From: Leucothrix arctica
GTDB lineage: Bacteria > Pseudomonadota > Gammaproteobacteria > Thiotrichales > Thiotrichaceae
Reading direction: 5' to 3'
Assembly (NCBI RefSeq): GCF_003172895.1
Contig: NZ_QGKL01000037.1
Coordinates: 1 to 50,687, forward strand
Length of the DNA: 50,687 bases
Shown: one piece after another, positions 26,538 to 35,116 of the stretch
How the letters are laid out: each line of letters opens with the position of its first letter
Numbering within the stretch: position 1 is the stretch's first letter
Translations under genes and position numbers: made by a program
Notes under the pieces: generated by a model
Databases searched by the model: none
What the model was told of the DNA's origin: nothing
Seen by the model: the letters and a program-made list of their open reading frames with translations, nothing else

Positions 26538-27620
26538 ATGGCTCTTAAAGACCGTTTTTATGAAATAGACTTGCTGCGATTTTTGGCAGCTCTTGCTGTG
26601 GTGCTATACCACTATACCTTTCGCGGGTTTGCTGAGGGTGGCTACAGCCCAGTTGAGTACCCAGTGATTGGTGACTTTTTTAAATATGGCTTGTATGGAG
26701 TGCAGTTGTTTTTCATTATTAGTGGTTTTGTCATTTTGATGACGGCCACTAAGCGTGGGGCAGCGCATTTCGTTATTTCCCGAATTACCCGGCTGTACCC
26801 CGCCTTTTGGGTCTGTGTAACGATAAGTGCGTTGTTCATTGTCTGGAAGGGCGGTGAGCTGTTTCAAGTCGGATGGCTACAATACCTGCTTAACTTAACA
26901 ATGTTGAGCGGTTTTGTTGGTGTGGAAATGATTGATGGTGTGTACTGGACGCTATTGGTTGAATTGAAGTTTTATGCGTTAATTTTCGTATTACTGGTGT
27001 TAGGTCAAATTCACCGTATTGAGTGGTATTTAGCGGGCTGGTTAGCGCTAACTGTTGCGACAGTCGTTTTGCCATTACCTAAAATAGTAACCTTTTTATT
27101 CTTAACTGAGTGGTCATCTTATTTTATTGCCGGTGCGTTGTTCTATTTGATCAAACAGAATGGCTTGAATGTTTATAGAAGTGTCATGCTCGGTGTGAGT
27201 CTAGGTGTCGCTTTGATTAAGGATATTCCTCAGTTGCAGCATGCTGAACAGCTTTATAGTAGTGACTTTTCATCGTATATCGCGAGTGCATTAATTACTG
27301 CTTTTTTTGTTATGTTTCTACTTATTTCTTTGGGTAAAACACAGTTTTTTAATTCTGAAAAGTTAGTTAAGTTGGGTGTATTAACTTATCCGCTTTACCT
27401 GATTCATCAGAATATTGGTTTCATGATTTACCATGAGCTTGGCGAGCAAGTTAACCGTTATGTATTACTGGTAGCTTTGGTGTTAGTGATGATGTTAGCA
27501 GCATGGCTAATTCATAAGCTAATTGAACAACCGCTTGGGCGATGGATGAATAATGTGCTTAAAGCTTTGTGGGAGCGTATTCAGAGCTCTTTTGGTAAGA
27601 AGCCCATCACTCAAGCGTAG
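26538..27620 (+). CDS. Acyltransferase 3 (OafA/NodX-like) membrane protein
   Basis: This 360-residue protein has about ten membrane helices. Family marks include the N-terminal IDLLRFLAALAVVLYHY with the catalytic His, FFIISGFVI and the TRLYPAFWV block. The family moves acetyl or other acyl groups onto surface glycans, LPS or small molecules. It has no C-terminal SGNH domain. It lies about 3 kb from the capsule locus, so modifying capsule sugar is possible but unproven. It ends just before the ahcY terminator and is convergent to ahcY. Confidence 0.93.
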   Translation: MALKDRFYEIDLLRFLAALAVVLYHYTFRGFAEGGYSPVEYPVIGDFFKYGLYGVQLFFIISGFVILMTATKRGAAHFVISRITRLYPAFWVCVTISALFIVWKGGELFQVGWLQYLLNLTMLSGFVGVEMIDGVYWTLLVELKFYALIFVLLVLGQIHRIEWYLAGWLALTVATVVLPLPKIVTFLFLTEWSSYFIAGALFYLIKQNGLNVYRSVMLGVSLGVALIKDIPQLQHAEQLYSSDFSSYIASALITAFFVMFLLISLGKTQFFNSEKLVKLGVLTYPLYLIHQNIGFMIYHELGEQVNRYVLLVALVLVMMLAAWLIHKLIEQPLGRWMNNVLKALWERIQSSFGKKPITQA

Positions 27621-27651
27621 TAGTAGTCTTTTAGGTGAAAATCATAGGCAC

Positions 27652-27699
27652 AAAAAAGCCCCTGAACCGAGGTGAGTAATCACCAAGGTTCAGGGGCTT
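27652..27699 (-). terminator. Terminator of the metK-ahcY unit
   Basis: A perfect 13-bp stem (27656-27668 with 27687-27699) is followed on the minus strand by a T6 run (complement of 27652-27657). The inner sequence ggtga/tcacc extends it. It closes ahcY and may also stop the opposite gene. Confidence 0.9.
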
Positions 27700-27730
27700 A
27701 GAACATTAAAGCATCAAATGCTTTTCGTTC

Positions 27731-29143
27731 TTAGTAGCGGTAGTGATCTACTTTGTATGGACCTGCAACAGGCACACTAATGTAGTCAGCTTGCTCTTGA
27801 GTTAGCGTCGTTAGTTTTACACCAACACGCTCAAGGTGCAAACGAGCAACTTCTTCGTCTAGGTGCTTTGGAAGCATGTAAACTGCGTTCTCATATCTTT
27901 CAGGGTGCGCAAACAACTCGATCTGAGCCAATGTTTGGTTAGTGAAAGAGTTAGACATAACGAAGCTAGGGTGACCAGTACCACAACCCAAGTTAACCAA
28001 ACGGCCTTGAGCTAGTAGGATGATACGCTTACCGTCAGGGAAGATGATGTGATCTACCTGTGGCTTGATTTCTTCCCACTCATACTGCTCTAGGCTAGCA
28101 ACGTCGATTTCGTTATCGAAGTGACCGATGTTACAAACGATTGCCTGATTCTTCATCTGAGCCATGTGCTCATGAGTGATAACGTGATAGTTACCTGTTG
28201 CAGAAACGAAGATATCAGCTTGAGAAGCAGCTTCATCCAACGTTACAACACGGTAGCCTTCCATTGCCGCTTGAAGTGCATTGATAGGATCAATTTCAGT
28301 AACCCATACAGTAGCACCAAGACCACGTAGAGATTGTGCAGAACCTTTACCAACATCACCGTAACCTGCAACAACTGCAATCTTACCAGCGATCATTACG
28401 TCTGTAGCACGCTTGATAGAATCAACTAGTGACTCACGGCAACCGTATAGATTATCAAACTTAGACTTAGTAACAGAGTCATTTACGTTGATTGCTGGGA
28501 ACGTTAGTTCGCCTGCTTCAGCCATCTTGTAAAGACGGTGAACACCCGTAGTTGTCTCTTCAGTAACACCTTTGATCTCTACACGAATACGTGAGTACCA
28601 AGTTGAATCTTCAGCTAGCTTCTTCTTGATAGAAGCAAACATAACGATTTCTTCTTCAGAACCAGGGTTATCTAGTACAGAAAGATCACTTTCTGCTTTA
28701 GTACCTAGCTCGATCAAACCTGTCGCATCACCACCATCATCAAGGATCATGTTTGGTGTGCCACCGTCATGCCAATCGAAGATCTTGTGACAGAATTCCC
28801 AGTACTCTTCTAGAGTTTCGCCTTTATGAGCGAAAACAGGGATACCTGCTGCTGCGATAGCTGCTGCTGCGTGATCCTGTGTAGAGTAAATGTTGCAAGA
28901 TGCCCAACGAACTTCTGCACCTAGAGCTGCTAGTGTCTCAATCAACACAGCTGTCTGGATAGTCATGTGCAAAGAACCCGCGATGCGAGCGCCTTTAAGT
29001 GGCTGGTCTGCGTACTTAGTACGTAGAGAAACAAGCCCCGGCATTTCTGTTTCGGCAATGTTTAGCTCTTTACGGCCAAATGCTGCTTGAGACATGTCTG
29101 CAACTTGGTAATCAGTAAATGTTGAATCTACTTGTGCGTTCAT
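27731..29143 (-). CDS. ahcY: Adenosylhomocysteinase (SAH hydrolase)
   Basis: AhcY splits S-adenosylhomocysteine into adenosine and homocysteine with NAD as a tightly bound cofactor, removing the product inhibitor of methyltransferases. The 470-residue length and motifs fit: [47 protein letters not shown] (NAD loop) and the C-terminal KVDHYRY. I chose the ATG at 29143, which has GGAAA upstream, over a TTG at 29155. An SAH riboswitch-like element lies between metK and this gene. Confidence 0.97.
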   Translation of the reverse strand: MNAQVDSTFTDYQVADMSQAAFGRKELNIAETEMPGLVSLRTKYADQPLKGARIAGSLHMTIQTAVLIETLAALGAEVRWASCNIYSTQDHAAAAIAAAGIPVFAHKGETLEEYWEFCHKIFDWHDGGTPNMILDDGGDATGLIELGTKAESDLSVLDNPGSEEEIVMFASIKKKLAEDSTWYSRIRVEIKGVTEETTTGVHRLYKMAEAGELTFPAINVNDSVTKSKFDNLYGCRESLVDSIKRATDVMIAGKIAVVAGYGDVGKGSAQSLRGLGATVWVTEIDPINALQAAMEGYRVVTLDEAASQADIFVSATGNYHVITHEHMAQMKNQAIVCNIGHFDNEIDVASLEQYEWEEIKPQVDHIIFPDGKRIILLAQGRLVNLGCGTGHPSFVMSNSFTNQTLAQIELFAHPERYENAVYMLPKHLDEEVARLHLERVGVKLTTLTQEQADYISVPVAGPYKVDHYRY

Positions 29144-29164
29144 AATATTTTCCAATCAAATTGT

Positions 29165-29238
29165 AGTAGCGTGGTTGGATTCATAGTCAACTTCAGCTGA
29201 GCCTAGCCCTAATCAAGAGGGGTGCAACGCTACTCAGC
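29165..29238 (-). promoter_or_regulatory. SAH riboswitch upstream of ahcY
   Basis: Read on the minus strand this matches the SAH riboswitch pattern GAG-N-AGCGYUGC-ACCC, then GGGCUAGGCUC, then CAACC-CGCU. The pairs are AGUAGCG/CGCUACU (29228-29234 with 29165-29171), GCUGAG/CUCAGC (29233-29238 with 29196-29201) and an internal CCC/GGG hairpin. In characterised cases SAH binding raises ahcY expression. It begins 15 bases after the metK stop. Confidence 0.9.
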
Positions 29239-29253
29239 CAAGGTTGTAAAAAA

Positions 29254-30408
29254 TTAAAGTGCCGCTTTTAGCACATCTACTCTATCAGTCTTTTCCCAAG
29301 GCAGATCGATATCCGCACGACCAAAGTGGCCATAGCTCGCTGTCTGGCGATAGATAGGTTGGATCAAGTCCATCATTGTTACGATACCGAACGGGCGTAG
29401 GTCGAAGTTAGAACGTACTAATGCTTCGATTTTCTCGTCAGATAGTTTACCTGTGCCGAATGTTTCAACAGAGATAGATGTTGGCTCTGCAACACCGATT
29501 GCATAAGAAACTTGAATCTCACAACGGTCTGCAAGACCTGCTGCAACGATATTCTTAGCAACATAACGACCAGCATAAGCAGCTGAACGGTCAACCTTTG
29601 ATGGGTCTTTTCCAGAGAATGCTCCACCACCGTGACGTGCCATACCACCGTATGTGTCAACGATGATCTTACGACCAGTCAATCCACAGTCACCAACAGG
29701 TCCACCAATAATGAACTGGCCAGTAGGGTTGATGTGGTATTGAGTGTCAGCGGTAAGCCATTCAGCAGGAAGAACTTCCTTAACAATCATTTCCATCACA
29801 GCTTCTTTAAGATCAGCTTGGCTGATTTCAGGGTTGTGCTGTGTAGAGAGTACGACTGCATCAATTGCAACAGGCTTGTCGCCTTCGTAGCGGAATGTAA
29901 CCTGACTTTTAGCATCTGGACGAAGCCAAGGCAGCGCACCAGATTTCATTAGGTCAGCTTGACGTTTAACTAAACGGTGAGCATAAGTCAGTGGAGCAGG
30001 CATCAATACGTCAGTTTCGTTACTTGCGTAACCGAACATAAGACCTTGATCACCAGCGCCCTGTGACTCTAAATCACCACGGTCTACGCCCATTGCGATA
30101 TCTGGAGACTGTTGACCTAGTGCATTAATAACAGCACAAGTGTCGCCATCAAAACCGATCTCAGAGCTTGTGTAGCCGATATCATTAACGACTTCACGAA
30201 CGATTCCTTCGTAGTCGATAACAGCAGAGGTTGTTACTTCACCTGCTAGAACAACCATTCCTGTTTTAACAAGTGTTTCACATGCAACACGTGCTGTTTT
30301 GTCTTGTGCAAGAATAGCATCAAGGATGGCATCAGAAATCTGATCTGCCATTTTATCTGGATGTCCTGCAGACACGGACTCGGATGTGAACAAGTGGTTC
30401 CCAGCCAT
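29254..30408 (-). CDS. metK: S-adenosylmethionine synthetase
   Basis: MetK makes SAM from methionine and ATP. It is 384 residues, the standard length. Motifs are [30 protein letters not shown] and [19 protein letters not shown]. The ATG has a strong AGGAGA site (complement of 30415-30420). A second SAH riboswitch-like element lies directly upstream of this site. It shares its strand and probably its transcript with ahcY. Confidence 0.98.
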   Translation of the reverse strand: MAGNHLFTSESVSAGHPDKMADQISDAILDAILAQDKTARVACETLVKTGMVVLAGEVTTSAVIDYEGIVREVVNDIGYTSSEIGFDGDTCAVINALGQQSPDIAMGVDRGDLESQGAGDQGLMFGYASNETDVLMPAPLTYAHRLVKRQADLMKSGALPWLRPDAKSQVTFRYEGDKPVAIDAVVLSTQHNPEISQADLKEAVMEMIVKEVLPAEWLTADTQYHINPTGQFIIGGPVGDCGLTGRKIIVDTYGGMARHGGGAFSGKDPSKVDRSAAYAGRYVAKNIVAAGLADRCEIQVSYAIGVAEPTSISVETFGTGKLSDEKIEALVRSNFDLRPFGIVTMMDLIQPIYRQTASYGHFGRADIDLPWEKTDRVDVLKAAL

Positions 30409-30434
30409 AAAAAATCTCCTAAAAGTATATGACT

Positions 30435-30505
30435 GAGTGCCGTTGTATTTTTGATACCTACCTAAGCCTAGCCGACATTGAAAGTCGGTCGCAACACTCC
30501 TTAGG
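30435..30505 (-). promoter_or_regulatory. SAH riboswitch upstream of metK
   Basis: On the minus strand this carries the SAH riboswitch core: AAGGAGUGUUGCGACC, a CCGAC/GUCGG hairpin, GGCUAGGCUUAGG and ACAACGGCACUC. The pairs are CCUAAG/CUUAGG (30500-30505 with 30461-30466) and GAGUG/CACUC (30495-30499 with 30435-30439). Its 3' strand ends about 15 bases before the metK ribosome site, so control of translation is plausible. Confidence 0.9.
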
Positions 30506-30767
30506 GGGTATTTGAATCGTGCAAAATTGATTCAGGATTGGTATGATATACGAGGACAAAAAAAAAATCACTAAATTGGTCTTAATTTCGTTACCTCCGG
30601 TCCATTTGCGAAGTTATCCATGCAGATTTCTTTTTATAAGCTATATTAATAGGGTGTCTCAGTCTGTTTCTTATTATATGAACTATTTGTCGCACTTATG
30701 TAACTTATTACTTATATGCTACTTAAAGATATAGTTATTAGTCTCTTCATTGCCCAAGGTATATTAA
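30506..30767. promoter_or_regulatory. AT-rich divergent promoter region, metK / capsule locus
   Basis: The 262 bases between the metK riboswitch and the first capsule gene are AT-rich and contain no convincing gene. Divergent promoters must lie here. I could not place a confident -35/-10 pair for either side. An AAGGT at 30756-30760 is the ribosome site of the next gene. Confidence 0.4.
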
Positions 30768-32039
30768 GTGAATAAACGCTGCTTTCTCTTTCTTCAAGGT
30801 GTAGCCACACCGTTTTTTGATCGCTTAGCTTCATCTATCCGAGCTTCTGGTCTAGATACTTGTCGTGTGGTGTTTTGTGGTGGTGATGCTCAATATCATA
30901 GTAGTGGCGAAAGTATTTGTTACCGTGGTTCTATTGAAGACTTACCAAGCTTTTATGAGGACTTATTCAAGCGTCTTGGTGTGACAGATTTGGTGTTGTT
31001 TGGAGATACTCGACCTGTCCATATTCCTGCGATTGAGTTGGCAGCTAATTTAGAAAATGTAGAAACGCATGTCTATGAAGAAGGTTACCTAAGACCAGAC
31101 TGGATCACGTTAGATTCTGGTGGCGCTAATGCAAACTCTGCGCTTCTTCCAACATCGCCTATCTATTATAGAAATTCCGCTCAGGAAGTTCCAAGAGGAG
31201 TCCAGAGCAAAAAGACCGGTTACAGTCAGTCTGTACGTTTACTACAAGACGTTTATTACAATAGTGGGCGTGTTTTTGATGAACGAAATTATCCTCATTA
31301 TTCTAGACATAGGCTTCATAGTCCAATTCAGGAGTATCTTGGGTGGGTAAGGCGAGCACCCATAAAGCCTTTGTTATCTCAGTATGCAAAGTTTGTGACG
31401 AAGCGACTATTGAAACGAAATATTCCTTTCTATGTGTATCCGTTACAACTTGATAGTGATTCTCAAATCAGGGTGCATTCGCCGTACTCTAAAGGTTTAA
31501 GTAAAGCGACTGACGATATTATTAAGTCTTTTGCTAATCATGCGCCGAAAAAGTCAGTGTTGATAATTAAAAACCACCCTTTAGATACTGGGATCAATAA
31601 ACATAAGCAATACGTGAAAAAAGTGAGTAAAGATTACGACGTTAGCAATAGGGTCTTGTTTTTTGACGGTGGCCATTTACCAACTATGCTGCACAATACG
31701 GCAGGTACAGTTTTAATTAACAGTACTGTTGGTATGTCGTCGCTGTTTCATAAAAGCCCAACCATTGCCCTCGGTACAGCAATTTACGATATCCCAGGTC
31801 TAACATTTCAAGGGCGTTTAGACTGTTTCTGGCGTAGTAATAAAATACCGAACAAAAAGCTTTTCAAAGACTTCAGAGATGTTGTTATTGATCATACTCA
31901 GATCAATGGAAGTTTTTATTCTAAACGTGGGATTGAAATGGCGATTGCTGGTAGTTTGAAGCGATTTGGTATTCCGCCTGAGCCTGAAACTGAGCAAGAG
32001 CCTCCCAGCTTTAGTGAGCAACCTATTGAGGCGACTTAG
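30768..32039 (+). CDS. KpsS-like capsule polysaccharide protein (beta-Kdo transferase family)
   Basis: This 423-residue protein of the KpsS/Caps_synth family opens with FLFLQGVATPFFDRLA, where KpsS has LLLQGPxGPFF, followed by VVFCGGD. The C-terminal half has VLIIKNHPLDTG and NSTVGMSSLFHKSPTIALG, the usual Kps motifs. In E. coli group 2 capsules KpsS adds the first beta-Kdo to phosphatidylglycerol and KpsC extends the linker. Here the acceptor may be a different lipid, given the PKS operon nearby. The start is GTG with AAGGT upstream. It heads a three-gene plus-strand operon with the SDR and the LTA-synthase-like genes (12- and 14-base gaps). Confidence 0.88.
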   Translation: MNKRCFLFLQGVATPFFDRLASSIRASGLDTCRVVFCGGDAQYHSSGESICYRGSIEDLPSFYEDLFKRLGVTDLVLFGDTRPVHIPAIELAANLENVETHVYEEGYLRPDWITLDSGGANANSALLPTSPIYYRNSAQEVPRGVQSKKTGYSQSVRLLQDVYYNSGRVFDERNYPHYSRHRLHSPIQEYLGWVRRAPIKPLLSQYAKFVTKRLLKRNIPFYVYPLQLDSDSQIRVHSPYSKGLSKATDDIIKSFANHAPKKSVLIIKNHPLDTGINKHKQYVKKVSKDYDVSNRVLFFDGGHLPTMLHNTAGTVLINSTVGMSSLFHKSPTIALGTAIYDIPGLTFQGRLDCFWRSNKIPNKKLFKDFRDVVIDHTQINGSFYSKRGIEMAIAGSLKRFGIPPEPETEQEPPSFSEQPIEAT

Positions 32040-32051
32040 GCTCTAGTAGTA

Positions 32052-32801
32052 ATGAAAACCATTTTGATAACAGGGGCGACTGGTGGTATCGGTCAAGCAC
32101 TATCCCTAGTGTATGCCAATGCAGGTGTTCGTTTAATTCTGTTAGCTCGTCAAGAACAGCAACTTCATCAGTTAAGTGAAGCTTGTAGGACAAAGGGGGC
32201 AGACGTTGTTTTCTTTAGTCTAGACTTTAAAAACACCAATGATGTTTTGATGCTGTCAACTTCCATAGTTGAGCAGTTTGAAATAGATCTGTGTATTTCG
32301 AATGCAGGTTTAACGAGCAGTACTGTTGATAATGTAGTTGAGCCTTGGGGGAATATCGAGCAGTTAATCGATATTAATTTAACCGCAGCTTTGGCAGTTG
32401 TTCACCCCATAGTCTTAGATATGCAAGCTAGAAAAAGCGGGCAGGTGGCTTATGTGAGCTCTCTTGCAGCTTATTATGGTATGTCTTTGACCCCGGCGTA
32501 TTCTGCCAGTAAAGCAGGGCTTAAGGCTTATGCTGAAGCCATGCGAGTTTTGTTAAAGCCTAGTTTGGTTTCTGTAACACTCGTGACTCCCGGTTTTGTA
32601 GAGACAAAAATGAGCGATCAGTTTACCGGCAGTAAACCATTTATGATCTCGCCTGAGCAAGCTGCGATAAAAATTAAGAAAGGTTTAGATCGGCATGCCA
32701 AAGTAATTTCATTCCCGTGGGTTTTGTCACTAGGAATACGAGTATTATCCTGCTTGCCAGCCTCAATAGCTGATAGAATTATGGTACTTCTTCGCTATTA
32801 A
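32052..32801 (+). CDS. Short-chain dehydrogenase/reductase (RkpH-like)
   Basis: This is a 249-residue classical SDR: TGATGGIG NAD(P)-binding motif (8-15), SNAG (83-86), catalytic Ser136/137, Tyr150 and Lys154 (YSASK). The C-terminal hydrophobic segment (about 222-245) resembles membrane-associated keto-reductases such as 3-ketosphinganine reductase. It sits between the KpsS-like and the LTA-synthase-like genes, matching rkpH in the Sinorhizobium rkp-1 region. I infer that it reduces the ketone made by the alpha-oxoamine synthase at 35113-36465. The substrate is not proven. Confidence 0.9.
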   Translation: MKTILITGATGGIGQALSLVYANAGVRLILLARQEQQLHQLSEACRTKGADVVFFSLDFKNTNDVLMLSTSIVEQFEIDLCISNAGLTSSTVDNVVEPWGNIEQLIDINLTAALAVVHPIVLDMQARKSGQVAYVSSLAAYYGMSLTPAYSASKAGLKAYAEAMRVLLKPSLVSVTLVTPGFVETKMSDQFTGSKPFMISPEQAAIKIKKGLDRHAKVISFPWVLSLGIRVLSCLPASIADRIMVLLRY

Positions 32802-32815
32802 GCAGTAAAACTCTC

Positions 32816-34339
32816 ATGGCTTACTTGTTTGCTTTTGGCTCTTGCTTATTTCTTACGTTGGTTTTGGAGTGCTTCTTCAAGCCTCGTCCTTTCCTATTTT
32901 TTAAACGTAGAAAACAACCGCTATTAATATTGCTGTTATTGGTTACCTGCCTATTTTCTTTTGCTCTAGTGTTAACTCAGCGGCCCTACTTCTCAGCTAG
33001 TCTGGCTGTTTTAGGTTTTTTTGTCGTATTAATGGTGAATAATGCGAAGTTCAAAACGTTGCGTGAGCCTCTTGTTTTCTCAGATTTTTTCTTATACCAG
33101 CAAGCAATTAAGCACCCACGGTTATACCTCCCATTTCTAGGTGTTATACCACTAATAATATTGATTCTCTTGGTAGGGCTCATCGCAAGTGCGGGTTTTT
33201 ACTTTGAAGCCGCGGACTACTCAGTATTTTCTGGGATAACTGTAGGTGTGCTACTGGCCTTTATTACTAGTGTTATAAGTTTGAAGAGGCTTTCTGAGAA
33301 AGTTGTGATCACCAATGATGTGATAGAGGATAGCCGCTGTTTAGGTATCTTGGCAGCATTATGTAGCTATGGTGCCCAAGCTGCTGAACAACGGTCAAAA
33401 TTAGAAAGTACGATAAAAGCCAAGTCTCCTTATTCGATAACATCAAAGTCGACTGCGCTGATAAGTCCATTAGGTTTGTCCGATATAGTAATAGTACAAA
33501 GTGAGTCATTTTTTGATGCGCGGATACTAACGGATACAATCAAGACTGATGTCCTAACTGAATATGATAAATGTTTACTTGAAAGTGTCTGCCACGGGCG
33601 TTTAAAGGTTCCGGCATGGGGAGCGAATACTATGAGAACCGAATTCGCTTTTTTAACCGGACTTGAACCTCAGACTTTGGGATTAGCTCAGTTTTATCCT
33701 TATCAACAACTTCTTAATATGATGATCCCTTCTGTGGTCAGTGAGTTGAAGGCAAAAGGGTATTGGTGTGTCTGTATTCATCCAAATGCTGCCAGTTTCT
33801 TTATGCGTGATGAGTTCTTTAAGCAGTTGGGATTTGATGAGTTTGTTGATGCCGATGAATTTGTTGATGCTAAGCGTGAGGGGCCGTATGTGTCTGACTT
33901 GGAAGTGTCTGAAAAAATCAAACTTCTGTTAAATGAAACCGCTCAACCATGTTTCGTTTTTGCAATTACCATGGAAAATCATGGGCCGCTACATCTAGAA
34001 AGTGTGGCATATGACGAGTGGAAAACTTATTTTAGGCAAGAACCTAAGTCTGGTTTAACTGATTTGACGGTTTATTTGCGCCACCTGAAAAATGCGGATG
34101 CAATGATTAAGCACCAACTCGCATTTCATAAGGAGCGGGAGCGGGATACCGTATTTGGTTTTTATGGCGATCATGTGCCGGCGATTTCGCCTGTTTTTGA
34201 AGCTTTCGATTACGACGACCCGAGGTCGAACTATTTCATTTGGTCAAATACTCATACTGGTGGCAAGAAGTCTTCAGAGGTAAGTGTTGAATCGCTTGGA
34301 AAAAAAGTTTTGAGTCTAGCTAATGTACTAGCGAAATAG
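32816..34339 (+). CDS. LTA synthase-like membrane phosphotransferase/sulfatase
   Basis: This 507-residue protein has N-terminal membrane helices (about four, residues 1-155), then an alkaline-phosphatase-fold domain. Visible active-site elements are IVQSESFFD (metal-binding Glu), GANTMRTEFAFLTG with Thr272 as the expected nucleophile, ENHGP and FYGDH. LtaS-type enzymes transfer phosphoglycerol or phosphoethanolamine from phospholipids on the outer face of the inner membrane. It is the last gene of the KpsS-SDR operon, where the Sinorhizobium cluster has rkpI. Its stop region overlaps the convergent formyltransferase gene by 12 bases. The acceptor is unknown; a capsule lipid or sugar is likely by context. 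Confidence 0.87.
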   Translation: MAYLFAFGSCLFLTLVLECFFKPRPFLFFKRRKQPLLILLLLVTCLFSFALVLTQRPYFSASLAVLGFFVVLMVNNAKFKTLREPLVFSDFFLYQQAIKHPRLYLPFLGVIPLIILILLVGLIASAGFYFEAADYSVFSGITVGVLLAFITSVISLKRLSEKVVITNDVIEDSRCLGILAALCSYGAQAAEQRSKLESTIKAKSPYSITSKSTALISPLGLSDIVIVQSESFFDARILTDTIKTDVLTEYDKCLLESVCHGRLKVPAWGANTMRTEFAFLTGLEPQTLGLAQFYPYQQLLNMMIPSVVSELKAKGYWCVCIHPNAASFFMRDEFFKQLGFDEFVDADEFVDAKREGPYVSDLEVSEKIKLLLNETAQPCFVFAITMENHGPLHLESVAYDEWKTYFRQEPKSGLTDLTVYLRHLKNADAMIKHQLAFHKERERDTVFGFYGDHVPAISPVFEAFDYDDPRSNYFIWSNTHTGGKKSSEVSVESLGKKVLSLANVLAK

Positions 34340-35116
34340 GAATCGCAAAAAGCCAAACTTTCTATACTGTTTAAATTGCTTTACCTGTGCTCTTGATGGC
34401 CAAGAATCGTATCGACTTAATTCTTTTTTAACCGTGGTGCTAGGGTGCTCTACTCTATTAGATAACACGCTAACAAATAGCTTAGCACCAACACTAAAAA
34501 GCTTGGTATTCAGTGATAGCAATGTGTCTGTTAATGTTATTTCTTGATATTTTTGAGTAATGACCGCGCCTGTATCAAAGCCTTCTGCTAGGTGGTGAAG
34601 CGTCACGCCTGTTTCATTATAACTCTCTGTTAAAGCATAGAATGCAGGGTCGACCCCTTTTAAGTCTGGAAGGAGTGATGGGTGTAAGTTAATTGCAGCC
34701 TCTTGCGCTAAAGTATAAGTACTTGGGTGCACTAACTGATTAAAGTGTGCACAAAAAATGATGTCAGGATCAATTTTTTTGATTTTATCCTGTACGGTTT
34801 TGGAATTAATATCGGCGGTTAAAATTAGAGGTATATGATTTTTTTTGCTGATTGAAGAGATGCTGCCATGTTTGGATAACGCCGGGAAAAGTCGATAGCC
34901 TTGAGTAACCATTAGGAGATATAAAGCATATTGAACACCACTGATACTAATACGCTTTATATCGGATATCAGTTTGTTTTCTTTTGCTTTAAGATTTCGT
35001 GTTGATACGATAATTGCAGCTACTTCAATATTTGGCGCGCTGAGTATTTCTGTTAGTACGATGCTCGAATACAGAGAAGGGTAGGTACAAAATACAACGC
35101 GCTTTTGTTTATTCAC
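34328..35116 (-). CDS. Formyltransferase family protein
   Basis: This 262-residue protein has a Formyl_trans_N fold. The catalytic triad of the family is intact: Asn143 and His145 (INLHPSLLP) and Asp181 (GFDTG). It is not Fmt (which has a longer C-terminal OB domain) or PurN by context. N-formylation of an amino sugar or amino lipid from formyl-tetrahydrofolate is expected. It overlaps the alpha-oxoamine synthase gene by four bases (ATGA), so the two are translationally coupled. Formylating the amine created by that enzyme is a reasonable inference. An amino sugar of the capsule is the alternative. Confidence 0.85.
   Translation of the reverse strand: MNKQKRVVFCTYPSLYSSIVLTEILSAPNIEVAAIIVSTRNLKAKENKLISDIKRISISGVQYALYLLMVTQGYRLFPALSKHGSISSISKKNHIPLILTADINSKTVQDKIKKIDPDIIFCAHFNQLVHPSTYTLAQEAAINLHPSLLPDLKGVDPAFYALTESYNETGVTLHHLAEGFDTGAVITQKYQEITLTDTLLSLNTKLFSVGAKLFVSVLSNRVEHPSTTVKKELSRYDSWPSRAQVKQFKQYRKFGFLRFLFR

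Noticed and set aside
30543-30734. 63-residue open frame between metK and the KpsS-like gene
   Set aside because: Poor start context, no recognisable domain, AT-rich promoter region.
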